Assembly: GCF_000004075.3 (NCBI RefSeq)
Contig: NC_026660.2
Location: forward strand, 7,440,001 to 7,504,000
Length of the DNA stretch: 64,000 nucleotides
Direction of reading: 5' to 3'
Source: Cucumis sativus
Lineage: Eukaryota; Streptophyta; Magnoliopsida; Cucurbitales; Cucurbitaceae
Position 1 is the stretch's first letter. Every line of letters starts with the position of its first letter. A program made the position numbers and the translations under genes. A model generated the notes under the pieces. It was given only the letters and a program-made list of their open reading frames with translations, ran no database searches and was not told the origin of the DNA. Shown piece after piece: positions 34,401 through 47,613 of this stretch.

Positions 34401-37400
34401 AAGATGGCACTATAATATGAATTTTTATAATATATGGGGAACTTCTTTGTGGAGGAACCTATAGCACGTGGAAGATTGAACCATATTGTGGTGGGTAATG
34501 TTTATGTAAGATGGCGTACTAATTCTAGTTATTACTGCAGAAACAAGTGAAAAGCCTTGAAGAGGAGAGGGATTCCATAGTGATTGAAGAGGAAGATAGT
34601 TTGAAGAATTATTATGATTTACTAAATCAGTACAAAAGTTTAAAGAAGGATATTCGTAACATTGTGTTGTCTCCTAGATACTGCTTGCCATTTCTGCAAC
34701 CTGGCAGGCTTGTATCTATTGAATGCAACCGTAATGATGAGATTTCTTCTACATTTTCCATAAAGGACCAGGTTACGTGGGGATTGATAATTAATTTTCA
34801 AAGGGTGAAAGGTGTTTCCGAAGGTGATGTATCAATAATTTCTCTTTCATTTATATTTTTTTATTCCAATTTTAGCTTATTAGTCTTCTTCCGATTCTGA
34901 ACTTTAATTTTTGTTCCAGAGGATGCTAGCATGAAACCAGAATCTGCAAACTACACTGTGGACGTTCTTACAAGATGCATTGTCAGTAAAGATGGCATTG
35001 GGAAAAAAAATGTTAGGATTATTCAATTGAAAGAGCACGGAGAACCCCATGTTGTTTCCATACCAATATCTCAGGTATTGAGTTAGATGATCTATTATAT
35101 GCACAGCTTCATGTGAACTGACAGTAGAGGATTAGAAATATTAGATCTCATATTAGATCTCTTCCCGATTGAGATTAGTAAAGATCAAAGGTTACCAATA
35201 TTAAGAGTGACAAGATCTAGACTAAATTAAACATTAATTGATATTGTATTATTATCAAGACATGTTTGTTTTTTAACATACCAAAAGTGATTTTGACCAT
35301 TGTAAAATGACTCCTAAGTATAATATAAATTGTTTACATTATTCTCAGCTTCTGTCAGCTACCATTTTGATTTAATTAATTTATTTTTTTGTTTACAACA
35401 GATCAATACTTTAGCTAGTATTCGTATACTTATACCAAATGATCTTTTGCCGTTGGAAGCTCGAGAGAATACATTGAAGAAGATTTCTGAAGTTCTATCA
35501 AGATTTCCAAAAGGAGTTCCCCTTCTAGATCCAGAAGAGGATATGAAAGTACGCAACTCAATGCTAATACAATTTTTAAAAAAAATCTTTTCTGGTTGAT
35601 GTGAGGATTTTTTTCTCTATTACATTGAAGTCTATGGGACTCATATATGATATGAAATCTTTGGTGGTACTTAGGTTAGTATAGCGAAATCTGTAAGCTT
35701 AAATTATTTAGTCCCTAAACTTTTAAGTTTCCGTTTATTTGTCATTTTTAAGTTTGTTCTATTACTTGTAAATTTCAACTCTAAGGCTGATAGATTAACC
35801 TAGTGGTAAATAGGGAGACATGATCTTGATAAAGGGCTAAGAGTTCGTGGGTTCAATCCATAGTGGCCACCTACCAAGGATTCAATCTCTTTCCGGTTCC
35901 CCTAACACCCAAGTGTTGTAGATTTAGATGGGTTATCTGGTGAGATTAGTCAAGGTGTGCTAAGCTTAAACAAAATGACACAAACGTCATTTCTTAAGTT
36001 AAGAAACTTGTTCGATACTGAAAATTTAGAGATCTAATAGGCCCTCTTTAAAGTTTAGGAGTCTTTTTGACTGGACTAAATTTATGATTTAATCGATCTA
36101 TAATTTAATTCACCCGTCCACTAAAAAAAACCAACTCTGATTCAGATCTGAGCATTTGTTGGATGGAAGTATAATCTAGCATCTATTTGCTACTGCCGTG
36201 CGTTCTTTCTAGATTTTAATTTTTTTTCACTTCATTTGATATTCAGATCCAAAGTAGTTCATACAGAAAGGCTGTGCGTAGAACAGAGGCTTTGGAGAGC
36301 CTCTTTGACAAGCATGAGGTGGCAAAATCGACACTTGTTGAGGAGAAGCTCAAAGCATTACATTTGAAGCAGGAGTTAACAGCTAAAATCAGATCAATTA
36401 AGAAACAATTGCGTTCTTCTTCTGTATTGGCCTTCAAAGATGAACTGAAGGCCAGGAAACGAGTATTGCGGAGGCTTGGGTAATTGATCTTTTTCTCTTG
36501 TCTAGCAACTCTTTAGGTTTTATTTATTTTTTCTGTCACCAAATAGGTAACTTTTTATTTATTGACGATTTTAAAAAGTTGGTGTAGTTTGTTCAGTTAA
36601 TTTCAAATAATCTGGTTCTATGAGAGAATTCACCCACTGCAGCTTAATTCGTTTTGTAACTTCCTTAGCGTAGGAGCTCTTCTTATGGACATATCATTTT
36701 ATTAATAAAATAGTTCCCCGGAACAAATTTTTAAGATGTATATGGTAAAAGGTTGAAAACAGTAATGTTTACTTCGGTAGTTCTGAATGTTTTATTTTAA
36801 ACATGGATACACCACTAAATGATTTGTTTAGAATGAAATTTCAAAATTTTTTAAGCAAAGAGTAGTGATTTACATAATTGTCTGACTTCATCCTTAATGG
36901 CACGATCTCATATTTTGTTTCGACTTTCCAATTTGGTGAGTGCGTTTGTATTCTAAGAATCTGTTATATCATGCTAAAGAAACGGTCTATAATTTCTTGT
37001 CATGTACCATGGATTCAGAGTAGTCTGGTTGTGTCACTTCGAATTGATTATTTAGATTTCATGACAGAATCAAAATATCTTCCATTGTAGATGCGTTGAC
37101 GTAACAGTATCTTTTTTTTTCCCCCACACTACAGTTACACCACAAGTGATGATGTTGTGGAACTGAAAGGCAAGGTTGCTTGTGAAATCAGTAGTGCAAA
37201 TGAATTGACTCTTTCAGAGCTGATGTTCAACGGGGTTTTCAAGGACACAAAAGTGGAGGAAATTGTCGCTCTGCTATCTTGTTTTGTGTGGCAAGAAAAA
37301 CTTCAGGATGCAGCAAAGCCTAGGGAAGAGCTTGAGCTGCTTTTCATTCAACTACAAGACACAGCTCGAAGGGTTGCTAAGGTCCAGCTTGAATGCAAGG

Positions 37401-38067
37401 TTAGCATTAGTTTCTATTTGTCCAAGTTCATCTACTCAATCCTTTTTGTTTACTCTCTATATTGTTAAACTCGGCTAGTAATGAGTTCAAAGAAGTGTCA
37501 CGTTGAGTTTTAGTTTCTTTTAATCTATTTGGTGATAGATCAATGGATAAGGCACCTATTGCTTTTCATTAGATTGAAGCATTAATCCACCATCCCGAAC
37601 TATATATGCACACACACACAGATCCATTTGATGATATTGATTTACTGTTCCTATTTAAGATAAATAGAACTTCTTGATGACTCAAACGCATTTTGATTCT
37701 TAGGTGGGGAGGATTTCTTGTTACCCCCTCCCTATTTTTGTACCACTAAGACGAGAATGGCTGATGATAGATGTGTGACGAATTGCAGGTCGAAATTGAT
37801 GTAGAAGGCTTTGTGAGTTCATTTAGACCGGATATTATGGAGGCTGTATATGCTTGGGCAAAAGGATCCAAATTCTATGAGATAATGGAAATAACACAGG
37901 TTTTTGAGGGGAGCTTGATTAGAGCGATAAGAAGACTTGAAGAAGTTTTGCAACAACTTATATTAGCTTCAAAGTCCATTGGTGAAACTGAACTTGAAAC
38001 CAAGTTTGAAGAGGCTGTTTCCAAAATCAAGAGGGATATTGTTTTTGCTGCTTCTTTGTACTTGTAG
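28475..38067 (+). CDS. HEN2: HEN2, MTR4-like DExH-box RNA helicase of the nuclear exosome
   Basis: Fourteen exons: 28475-28744, 29052-29252, 29342-29560, 30034-30375, 31113-31217, 32054-32164, 32609-32859, 33756-33879, 34541-34823, 34920-35074, 35402-35548, 36247-36479, 37135-37399, 37789-38067. Together they give 2985 nt, 994 aa, essentially the length of Arabidopsis HEN2. Visible motifs: Walker A AHTSAGKT (93-100), DEVH (184-187), SAT (215-217), HHSG in exon 6 and motif [14 protein letters not shown] (458-469). A stalk/KOW arch follows (about 545-800), then the DSHCT domain to the end ([16 protein letters not shown] ... [14 protein letters not shown]). HEN2 is the nucleoplasmic helicase that feeds aberrant, intronic and non-coding transcripts to the exosome in a NEXT-like complex, and it affects AGAMOUS mRNA in Arabidopsis. 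All introns are GT-AG except intron 5, which is GC-AG. Motif Ib reads TTEIWRSM rather than the usual TTEILRSM. Introns 7 and 11 contain SINE sequence. Confidence 0.97.
30599..30790 (-). repeat. Probable retroelement fragment in HEN2 intron 4
   Basis: A segment more structured than the surrounding intron. It carries 'actactttcattcaaggg' at its left end, resembling the minus-strand tail of plant LINE-like or retro-sequences, and ends at an uninterrupted A20 run (30770-30789). The family is not identified. Confidence 0.35.
31370..31500 (+). repeat. LINE-like 3' tail in HEN2 intron 5
   Basis: Pyrimidine-rich sequence ending 'tttctcaatgaaagcatg' and then 'ttttatcataaaa'. This matches the style of plant L1-type LINE 3' ends ('tctcaatgaaag...' followed by an A-rich tail). 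Only the tail seems present. Confidence 0.35.
33189..33345 (+). mobile_element. Au-like SINE, 3' part, in HEN2 intron 7
   Basis: It starts in B-box-like sequence ('ggttcaagtgtccactta') and runs through the conserved SINE body ('gttgtagggtcatctggatt', 'cgtgaaatttgtcgaggtg', 'gtaagctgg'). It ends in an ATA/AAT microsatellite tail (about 33321-33341). The body matches the Au-SINE-type 3' sequence as I recall it ('gagattagtcgaggtg...aagctgg'). The 5' A-box half is missing. Confidence 0.7.
35784..35966 (+). mobile_element. Au-like tRNA-derived SINE in HEN2 intron 11
   Basis: It carries a pol III A box TAACCTAGTGG (35796-35806) and a B box GGTTCAATCC (35850-35859) at tRNA-like spacing. These are followed by 'ggccacctacc', 'aagtgttgtagattta' and 'gagattagtcaaggtgtgct'. 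The 3' body is the same as that of the intron 7 fragment. It is nearly full length in the sense orientation; target-site duplications are not evident. Confidence 0.8.
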
Positions 38068-41000
38068 TTGTTTCCCTTATGTTTCTTATTTTAATTTTTT
38101 GTATAACATTGAGTGGTTAATTTATAATTATATGCGGCTCTTTGTAAATTTTCTTATATTTTTTTGGAAAAGAAAAAACATTTCTAGTCCTTGAATTTTA
38201 ATGTACTACAATTGGTTCTTAACAGCACATTAAATGCCATATCGAATTAACTGACCATCAATTACTTTATATTTCTTTTTTAGTTATACATTCAGCAACA
38301 CATTTAATGTCCTTTATCAAATGTAATTGAACATTTCTAAAGGTAAGATACTGCACTTAATTAAACTACTTACGCTAAATTAGAGAGGGAAAGTAAACTC
38401 AGATTGAAACTTTATTATAAATTTGAAACCATTTTTTAAAAAAATAATAGATGAACTAAAGTAATGAACAAAAGTAAACTACAATTTGGATTGTTCTTCA
38501 AATTAAAAAAAGAAATGAAAATCTTAGTTAAACTAGATGGAAGGAATGAGCATATGCATATGATGGCATTGGGTGCCATGTGGTTAGTTGGAAGGAACGC
38601 GGTCGCGTAATGTTGTTACATTTTATTTTAATTAATCATGTGCTTTCTCACCAAAATCCAAACTATATTCTAATTGTTTTATTATTTGGATCACACCATA
38701 ATTAATTTAATATTTCCCTAAGTTTGTAAAAACCTTGGAAGGTTAGTGTGTTTCCTTTTGCTTCTATGCAATGGATTATTCAAAATCATACGAATCATCT
38801 TCTAATGTTTATTAAGCTTAACATGATTGATAATTCTCTTCATAGCGACCTAGCCAGTAAAATTGTGTTTTCTGTATCGATGAAGTTCGAGAACTACTGT
38901 GAGTCATCATGATTGGCAGTCCCCCTCTTATAAGTTGAATGTTGATGTCCTTTGGAGCCATGGAAAAAAAAGTTTACGAGATTGATGTGGATTAGTTGCG
39001 TTAACTCTCTAAGGGTCTTCTATAATATCTTGGCTATAAGTGTATTGATCATGACTAGACTATAAAACCTTTTGAATGTTAGACCATCTAAATGAATCTT
39101 TTATCCAGTCATTTAGGTTTTGTTGAGTTCGATTCAATCGAGATTACACATGTCCTTAACGAGCCATTAGTTAATATTTCATAGACTAACACTGTTGTCG
39201 ATGCTACCGTGGAGCTTGTACGTCATGCATGTATTTTTTTTTATTATTTTACATGTTTGTGGTTCACATGTTTTCTTGCATTGTTTACAATTATTTTGGT
39301 GCCCTACCTTCTTCATCTGTTTAAGAAGTGCATGAGACCTCTTTTTTTCTTAGTTAGATGTCCTTTATTCTTCTTGATCAAATTTTTTTCTTAGTTAGAT
39401 GTCCTTTATTCTTCTTGATCAAATACTTTGATTAAGGTAATTCATTCAAATTAACGACATTTTATTTGAGATAAAAGATTTTTTTTTTAAAAACTTAGCT
39501 TCTCGTACCATATTTGAATTTGAATTTCTATTAATTATTGACACAAGTCACTTGTATACACAAATCAATGTACGCACATTTCCGAGTGATTTAAGTGAAA
39601 AAATCAATCAATCGATTGATTATATTTACATCTAGTCGATAAATCAATAATAGTAGTAAAAAGTAGACTTCCCCACTTTAATATCTATAACATAAAATTA
39701 TATGAATAAATAGACAAAGAAATATGCATTTTATTGAACAAGCATAAATAATAAAAACATCATCAAGAACTCTCTCTATAAATTGTTGATTAAATATGAC
39801 ACAAAATGAGACCATAGAACATGGGATGCCAATAATTATTTTTAAAAAGTATTATATTATATAGTATATATTGGGAGTAGAATTAGAAATCACCAACTTT
39901 TTAGGCAACCTTTGAAAAAAATTTAATTATTTATTTATCCATTTTAGAATTGAAATGTTTTAAAATAGAATATCATAAGAGCAGACCCATGTTCCAAGTT
40001 CTTCTTTTTCTTTTCTTTAATTTGTATTTGAAACTTGCAATTTCCATAAGGTCTTCCTCTTAATTCAAGGAATACCCTATATTGAATATTCAACTAATTG
40101 GTAACCAATTCGTGGTTGATATATGTTTTCATTTTTTCCATGCTATAATAAAATATATATGTTATTTAAAAGTTGGGTTGATTGGGTTGGTAACCTGAAT
40201 TAATTTTTCAATTGTATTATATATTTTTTATTCTCAACCAAAAAAATGGTTTAACTTTCTAAATAATAGTTTAATTTTACTTTTGTTAAATAAATAATAA
40301 AATATTGTATATATATAATTGAGGTTGGGTGAATTAAAAAACACCAAAAGTTTGAACTAAACCTCAAATTCACATTTTAAATTAACCCACGAAGATATTT
40401 TACTATTTAGGTTGAATTTGACGTGGCCTTAAACCTAAAAAGAAAATGACACGTGGTTAATATTGAGAATCTTGTTTGGAGTAAATAAGAAAAAGCTGCC
40501 ACTTTTGGGTTATGGAAGTTCCCTCTTTTTCCTCGCTTTGGTAAAACCAAGATTAGGTTAAGTCTATCATTTTAATCTCTTTTTTGTTTATTTAACAAAA
40601 TCCTATTCTCTTCATATTTTAAAATATGGTGATAATACGTTTGGTTTTGGGTTAGGCCCAAACATCTCTCTTAAAAGTATTATTAATGATGTTCAAATGA
40701 ATGATGTCAAAAGAGTAACTCCAACTTGTATAAGCTTAACATTAATGCTTCCTTTACAATTGGAGATGTGGATTTTTGAGCCAAAAAGCTATAAAGCTGT
40801 CTATTAGTACTGTTAACTTGTGGAGATTACTACTCACTTACACAGTATTATTACAAGTGAAGAAGCAAGAATTTATCATTTACAAGTCGAAAACTTGAAA
40901 CAAATTTGATTCAAGCTTCTCCTCATCGTAAAAAAACTGACTATATACCATTGATGTTTGGCATGTGATGGATGAAGAAGAACCAAAGTGTTTAGTGTAC

Positions 41001-41342
41001 TTTCCATAAACTGACTATCTACTGATTTGATGTGTGAGGTTAAAAGTTAATTACTTCTTTCCTTGTATTACTCAAACAAATTAAATAAGAACTAAACTAT
41101 GGATTACAATTAAATTAAAAATAATTAAGCAGCGCAACGTAGCAGTTTCACAAATTAATTATTAAAAATGATTAAAGATGAAATGAGTAAGCAAAAATGC
41201 TTCTTCACATGGAGATGTAATTTTAACGAAATATCCCCACACTCTTCTCTTTCCATCCCTTCTCCTTCAGCTCACCACCAAGTTCCGTACCACCCACCAT
41301 TTCAACTCCATTTCCATCTTCGACCTCTCTCTCAAACCTCCA
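38068..41342. other. Intergenic region between HEN2 and the TMK-like gene
   Basis: HEN2 3' UTR and AT-rich spacer, with no gene recognised. The last ~100 bases before 41343 are pyrimidine-rich and look like the 5' UTR of the receptor kinase gene. Confidence 0.5.
39342..39424. repeat. 41-bp tandem duplication
   Basis: Two successive copies containing 'ttagttagatgtcctttatt' and then 'cttcttgatcaaat', starting at 39350 and 39391. They are essentially identical over the shared part, so the duplication is young. Confidence 0.88.
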
Positions 41343-44300
41343 ATGGGTTCCCTCAACCCTTTCCTCTCTCTCTTCACCTTAACTCTCTTCCTTTCCCTTC
41401 TCTTTGCCTCCGCCGACGACTCCGCCGTCATTCAGAAGCTCGCCGCCGCCCTTTCTCCCACCCCCTCCGGCTGGTCCTCCAACACCCCTTTCTGCAGCTG
41501 GAAAGAAATCCGCTGCGACTCCTCAAGCCGTGTCACCTCCATTAACTTAGCTTCCAAATCCCTCTCCGGCGTTCTCCCTTCCGATCTTAACTCTCTGTCT
41601 CAGCTTACTTCTCTCTCTCTTCAACGCAACTCCCTCACCGGTCCTATCCCTTCCTTTGCCAATCTCTCTTTTCTCCAGTCCCTTTATCTTGACAACAATA
41701 ATTTCTCCTCTGTTTCTCCTGGTGCCTTCCAAGGCCTTACTAGTTTGCAGGTTCTGAGTCTGACCCAGAATGTTAATCTTGCTCCTTGGTCCATTCCGAC
41801 GGACTTGACTCAGGCTTCAAGTTTGGTTAGTTTGTATGCTGGTAATGCCAACATTGTTGGGTCTTTGCCGGATTTCTTCGATTCCTTCGCTAGTTTGCAG
41901 GAGCTTCGTCTTTCTTACAACAATCTTACTGGGGTTTTGCCTAAATCTCTTGGTGGATCTGGGATTAAGAGCTTGTGGTTGAACAATCAGCTAAATGGGT
42001 TGTCGGGTTCTATTGATTTGTTGTCGTCTATGACTCAACTGTCTCAGGTTTGGCTTCAGAAGAATCAGTTTACAGGACAGATTCCGGATTTTTCTAAATG
42101 TGAAGGTTTGTTTGATCTTCAGCTTCGTGATAACCAGTTTACTGGGATTGTTCCTCCTTCGCTTATGTCCCTTTCTAGCTTGTTAAATGTTAGTTTGGAT
42201 AACAACAAGCTTCAGGGGCCATTGCCTGTGTTTGATTCAAGAGTTCAGGCGACTTTCAGCAGTGTTAATAGGTTCTGCAAGACGACGCCCGATCCGTGTG
42301 ATGCACAGGTTTCGGTGCTTCTTGCGGTTGCCGGAGCGTTTGGGTACCCGATATCGCTGGCAGATGCTTGGGAAGGAAATAATGTTTGCCTGGATTGGAG
42401 CTTTGTGATTTGTACTGAAGGTAAGGTTACTACTGTTAACTTTGGCAAGCAGCATTTGGTGGGAGTGATCTCTCCTGCATTTGCGAATTTGACGAGTCTG
42501 AAGAATCTGTATTTGAATGACAATAATTTGGTTGGCGAGATACCGGAGAGTTTAACGACGTTGACGCAGCTTCAGAATCTTGATGTTTCCAACAACAATT
42601 TGAGTGGACAGGTACCTAAGTTTGCTACAACAGTTCGCTTGAACACGAAGGGTAATCCTTTGATTGGGACTAGTTTGGGCCCTGGAAATGGAGGGAATGA
42701 TGGTGGAGCTGGAGGTGGGAAGATTGATTCTAACGGCACCACCATTGATGGGACAACTTCAGGATCTTCCAATGGATCCTCTGTTTCAGCTGGGGTGATT
42801 GCTGGTGTTGTCATTGCTGTTATTGTTTTTGTTGCTGTTTTACTGTTTGTTGTTTTTAAATGTTATGTAAGCAATAGGCATAAGAAGTTTGGGAAAGTGA
42901 ATAATCCTGAAAATGGTAAGGAGATTATGAAGAGTGATGGAGGGAGCGGCTTGAATGGCTATGCTGGAGTTCCAAGTGAGCTTCAAAGCCAGAGTAGTGA
43001 GGATTTCAGCAACGACATTAACGTATTCGAGGGCGGAAGCGTGGCAATCTCGATACAAGTTTTGAAACAGGTGACAAACAATTTTAGTGAGGATAATGTG
43101 TTGGGAAGGGGTGGATTTGGGGTTGTTTACAAAGGAGAGTTGCATGATGGTACCAAAATTGCTGTGAAAAGGATGGAATCTGGGCCAATGGGTACCAAAG
43201 GAATGAGTGAGTTTCAAGCTGAAATTGCTGTGCTTACCAAAGTCAGGCATAGGCATTTGGTTGCTCTTTTGGGTTATTGCATCAATGGCAATGAAAGGTT
43301 ATTGGTGTATGAGTATATGCCTCAAGGGACATTGACTCAACATTTGTTTGATTGGCAAGAGAATGGTTATCCTCCTCTTACATGGAAGCAGCGAATTACA
43401 ATTGCTTTAGATGTGGCAAGAGGAGTAGAATATCTGCATAGCTTAGCTCAACAAAGTTTCATTCATAGAGACTTGAAACCTTCTAATATACTTCTTAGTG
43501 ATGACATGAGAGCTAAGGTGGCTGATTTTGGTTTGGTTCGAAATGCACCTGATGGCAAATACTCTGTAGAGACTCGATTAGCTGGAACGTTTGGCTATCT
43601 TGCTCCTGAATATGCAGGTAATTAAACAATGCCTTCGAGTGTCCTATTATCATTTTTCTTCTATCTTAATTGCTATAGTTTATAATCTTGGAAGTAATTT
43701 AGCATGGAGTTCGTAAGAGGATATTAACAACCAAATAGGTTATAGTTTTAACGGCTTAAGCTTTTGAGTCTTCCGTGTTTATTTAGTTTTTCATAGGCAT
43801 TGTTAGTCTATGTGAACTGAACTTCTATGACATGCAATTATTTGTTTCACATGAAAGTACATGCAAATCTCATTGACCTATTTCTCATTCAATCTTGTTT
43901 TAATAGCAACGGGAAGGGTGACGACAAAAGTCGATGTATATGCATTTGGGGTAGTTTTGATGGAAATCATCACCGGTCGAAAAGCATTGGACGACACAAT
44001 GCCAGACGAGCGATCTCATCTAGTCACATGGTTTCGTAGAGTCTTGATCATGAAAGAGAACATTCCAAAAGCGATTGATCAAACTCTCAACCCAGACGAG
44101 GAAACCATGGAGAGCATATTAAAGGTGGCAGAGTTGGCAGGACACTGTACAGCTCGCGAGCCACATCAAAGACCCGACATGGGACACGCTGTCAACATCC
44201 TCGGCCCTCTCGTCGAACAATGGAAACCTTCGAACCAACATGAAGAAGAAACGGATGGGATCGATCTGCACATGAGCCTACCTCAAGCTCTTCAAAGATG

Positions 44301-44424
44301 GCAAGCAAATGAAGGAACATCCACAATGATGTTCAGTGACATGTCTTACTCTCAAACCCACACAAGCATTCCTTCAAAACCTTCAGGATTTGCTGATACA
44401 TTTGACTCCATGGATTGCAGGTGA
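41343..44424 (+). CDS. TMK4: TMK-family LRR receptor-like kinase, closest to TMK4
   Basis: Exons 41343-43617 and 43907-44424 give 930 aa, with the intron inside the kinase ([11 protein letters not shown]). In order: signal peptide (about 1-24); N-terminal LRRs with the pair of Cys before them; the non-LRR island with Cys pairs (about 312-357) typical of TMKs; a second short LRR block (about 364-425); a Gly/Ser-rich juxtamembrane linker; one transmembrane helix (about 483-507); and a kinase domain with [11 protein letters not shown] (588-598), Lys609, HRDLKPSN with catalytic Asp710, DFG (728-730) and APE (754-756). It is an RD, probably active Ser/Thr kinase. TMKs work at the plasma membrane in auxin signalling and cell expansion; TMK4/BARK1 also links to brassinosteroid signalling in Arabidopsis. 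The C-terminus ([16 protein letters not shown] ... [15 protein letters not shown]) resembles TMK4 more than TMK1 as I recall them. Retention of the intron would stop translation at 43625, within the kinase. Confidence 0.95.
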
Positions 44425-47400
44425 CCAAAGGGGAGCAAAAACAAAAATTACCTAAACATCTCATAGAGCTGTTTGTTTTAGTGGATACCACTGTTTTTAG
44501 TGCAATTCATTTGTCTCTTTGTTTGCTTCATTCTTTTATTAATGCCTAACTATGGAATTTTGCTGCCTGTTATTCGACTTCTAAGCCATTTAAATTTGTA
44601 TGATAAGTATATATATAATATATAAATATAAATAAATATACTTCTTACCTGTTACATCAAATGCATTTCATTTATGGAGTCAAATTTGGTTACAACATTG
44701 ATAACACACCATTTGCTAACAAACACGACTGCTTAGATCAACGAGTAAAAGGAAGACTGTATACTTGATTTAGCACGATGCTAAATACGACATAAGATGT
44801 TAAGACACTAATCAATCCAAGCATTTAATGTAAAGTTGATGAAGTAAGTTCATGATTTTAGTAACTTATTGTAGGTATGAATAGTTTGAAATTTGTGACT
44901 TGGGGAGTTCATATTTGGTTGATAACATACAGCTTGTGATAGTTAGGCATATTAGCCTTTGAACCAATGATTCTTCCAGGCTGTGAAAGGTGACAAAGAA
45001 AGAGAGCTTGGGATTCTTTAAAGGCCAGCAAAACACTTCACATGTCCTTTTCTTTTCTTTAAAATGGATATTAGAAAAAGCAAGTAGAAAATGAGTTGTA
45101 ACAAAGCTGGAGGAAAGAGAAAAAGAGAAAAAAAAGAAAGAAAAGAATGTTAATTGTTTCTTTTTCTTTTCAGTATATCCTTTACAGTCATACTTTTAAA
45201 TGCTTTGTTTTTATGAAACTAAATTAGTGTTGTATTGTACAAATAGAGCTCAAGTTTGGTATTCAATTTTGAATTTTAACACTAGTATAAATTTGAAACT
45301 TAAAAAACTTTATTATTGCAATTAGTTCAATCTTGTTTAAAGGAGTTTTGAAAGTATTTATTTTGGGGTGAGAAAAGAAGAAAGGAGCTTTAGGATAATA
45401 ATAATGACCTTTTTGGTAATGAATGCACATGGCCTTCTTTGCAAATCTTTGAGACTACGTGTCGTTTTTGGTTTGGACACCTTTTGAGATTATTTATAGC
45501 TTTTTGGCTCTTTTTGTTTATTATTATTACGACTATGAATTACGCGTCTTCGAGCCTTTCCAATTTAAGTATAAGAATTATTTGTTCCAACATTTACTTT
45601 CTTTTTCTACTCTTTAATCTCTTACTTACTTAAATACTCCACCATCAAATACTTTAGTCCTTCTAATTTAATAAGTGCAAAATTATAATTCTTATTATAA
45701 AAAATATTCTAAGCTTCAATTAAATTTTTTTATTTAAAATACTTAATTTGGAAAGAAGGAAATGTAGAGGAAAATTCATTACAAACTTTGTGGATATAAA
45801 GTAGTTGAAAAATAGAAGTCAAAGAAGAGATTAGTTAAATGTTTAAAGGTGTGAGTTTGAATACAATTAGTATTATTCAAACTCAAAGTTTGTCTCAACA
45901 TTATTAATTTCAGGCCGACCATCGTCACCGGCGGGGATCCACGCCAAGATTTGCGATTATAAATAGTTTTGTATTATTCCTTCCCATTTGGATTCTTTGA
46001 CTTTATTCCAAAAACAAACCTACAAACTATATACTCTTTTTTGTCTTTCATATATATTAGACAATAATGGATGGTACTAGACCCATAGATGAACACAACT
46101 CACACGAGCATGATAACGATTGAGTCGAAAGTACATTTTGATGTTTAAGCGAATATAATATATGTTTAGTTAAGCTTGAATACTTTTTAGATTGTTTGTT
46201 CGTTGACCCCTCGAAAAAAGATGGTTTATATATCTACCTGGGAGTACATGTATCATTCTGATAACATTGGTGACATGATTAGATGTAAATCCTTGAAGTT
46301 GTAGGCCTTCTGTTTATAAGCTCAACTCCAATACTACCAATTCATGGTGGAGACCAAATTTAGATTAGTTGAGTCAATGTCACTAAAAGATTCATTTTTC
46401 TATTTGAGGATGCATAGGCTCTTACACATATTACTCTTTTTATGTAATGTTTGAGGTTTGAGTTGAAGTTTGTTTATGGATTTAGATCTTGCTTTCCAAC
46501 ATTCTTCAACAATAGTTATTTAATATTTTTGAAGTTAAATAATAAGTTAAAATGGATTTTCTTTTCAAATTTGAGAATCAATCTTCTCATTCGAAGAGTA
46601 TCGTTAAAAATACATTTCCATAGATTTGAAGCCGTTTTTTTCATTGTCTAAAAAGAACTACACGATCGTATGTATATGATCTAAATGATCGTGTACCATA
46701 GTTAACCTTATCATTTAGCGTGGTCAACACGATAATTTAGTTTTGAAGTATTTTTCCCAAAAGAATTACACAATCGTATTAATACTACCTACACAATTGT
46801 ATGGAATTACATGAGCATGTCTAGTCGATTAGTCGCATGTTGACTGAAGCATTTTTGGTATTTTTTATTGTGTGTCTGCTGACTTTTTCCATTTTCAAAA
46901 AAATTATTCTATTCAGTGTAAATATTTTTCCAATTTGTTATATTTTTTAAAAAAACCCGAACTTAAAACCCATAGACAAAAATACAAGGTGTTTATATTA
47001 TCTTCATGTTTACCCAATTCAATAGAAATAAATTAAGGATAATTTAAAAAGTGGGTCCCATAGATTATGTTTGGTGTTGTTCACTTGTGTTCTCCATCCA
47101 TATATACACATGGATCCACATTCAAATTCGTAAACAAAAGTTGCAATTCGATTGAAGAGTCGAATTATGTCTGAAAATAACATCTTACAAGTTACCATTA
47201 CCATTTCTGTTTGGGTTTATTGAGTTATGATCATCATTATTGTTACAATTTTAAAAAGAAAGCTTCATTTGACACGGTTATGGTTTGAATGACCAAACCC
47301 TAATGGTAAGAGTAAATTTAACAAAATTCACATTTTTAGGTAAACGTGGTTCAATTACGCATTTGCAATTGCAGTTTATTTAATTGATCTTGCTGGCATT

Positions 47401-47613
47401 TATGTTCTAAAGCTCGTAGTTTGTAGTTAAAATTATATTCTTTTCAATAAAATTGTTATTGAAAATTTATTAGTGAAAATTGAACGCTATAATCTTGAAT
47501 CCAAGAAACTAAAATCCCGACGTTATCTAGTGTAGACTTGAACTTTAAGTAGAGATATAAACGTGGATCAAACTCGAGTATATAGCCTAAGCGGTCTATA
47601 GTAAATGAATAAA
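44425..47613. other. Intergenic region downstream of the TMK-like gene
   Basis: TMK-like 3' UTR, then AT-rich DNA with an AT/ATA-rich microsatellite near 44605-44640 and purine-rich tracts near 45110-45150. At 46650-46820, near-repeats of 'tacacgatcgt' and 'acacaatcgtatt' are spaced about 115 bp apart, similar in style to the GATC-palindrome words near 4.3 kb. No gene recognised. Confidence 0.45.

Noticed and set aside
35784-35870. Functional tRNA gene suggested by A and B boxes
   Set aside because: No cloverleaf stems pair and the sequence continues into a SINE body; it is a tRNA-derived SINE.
41168-41545. 125-codon plus-strand open frame overlapping the TMK-like start
   Set aside because: Out-of-frame, Pro/His/Leu-rich reading of the pyrimidine-rich leader and signal peptide region.
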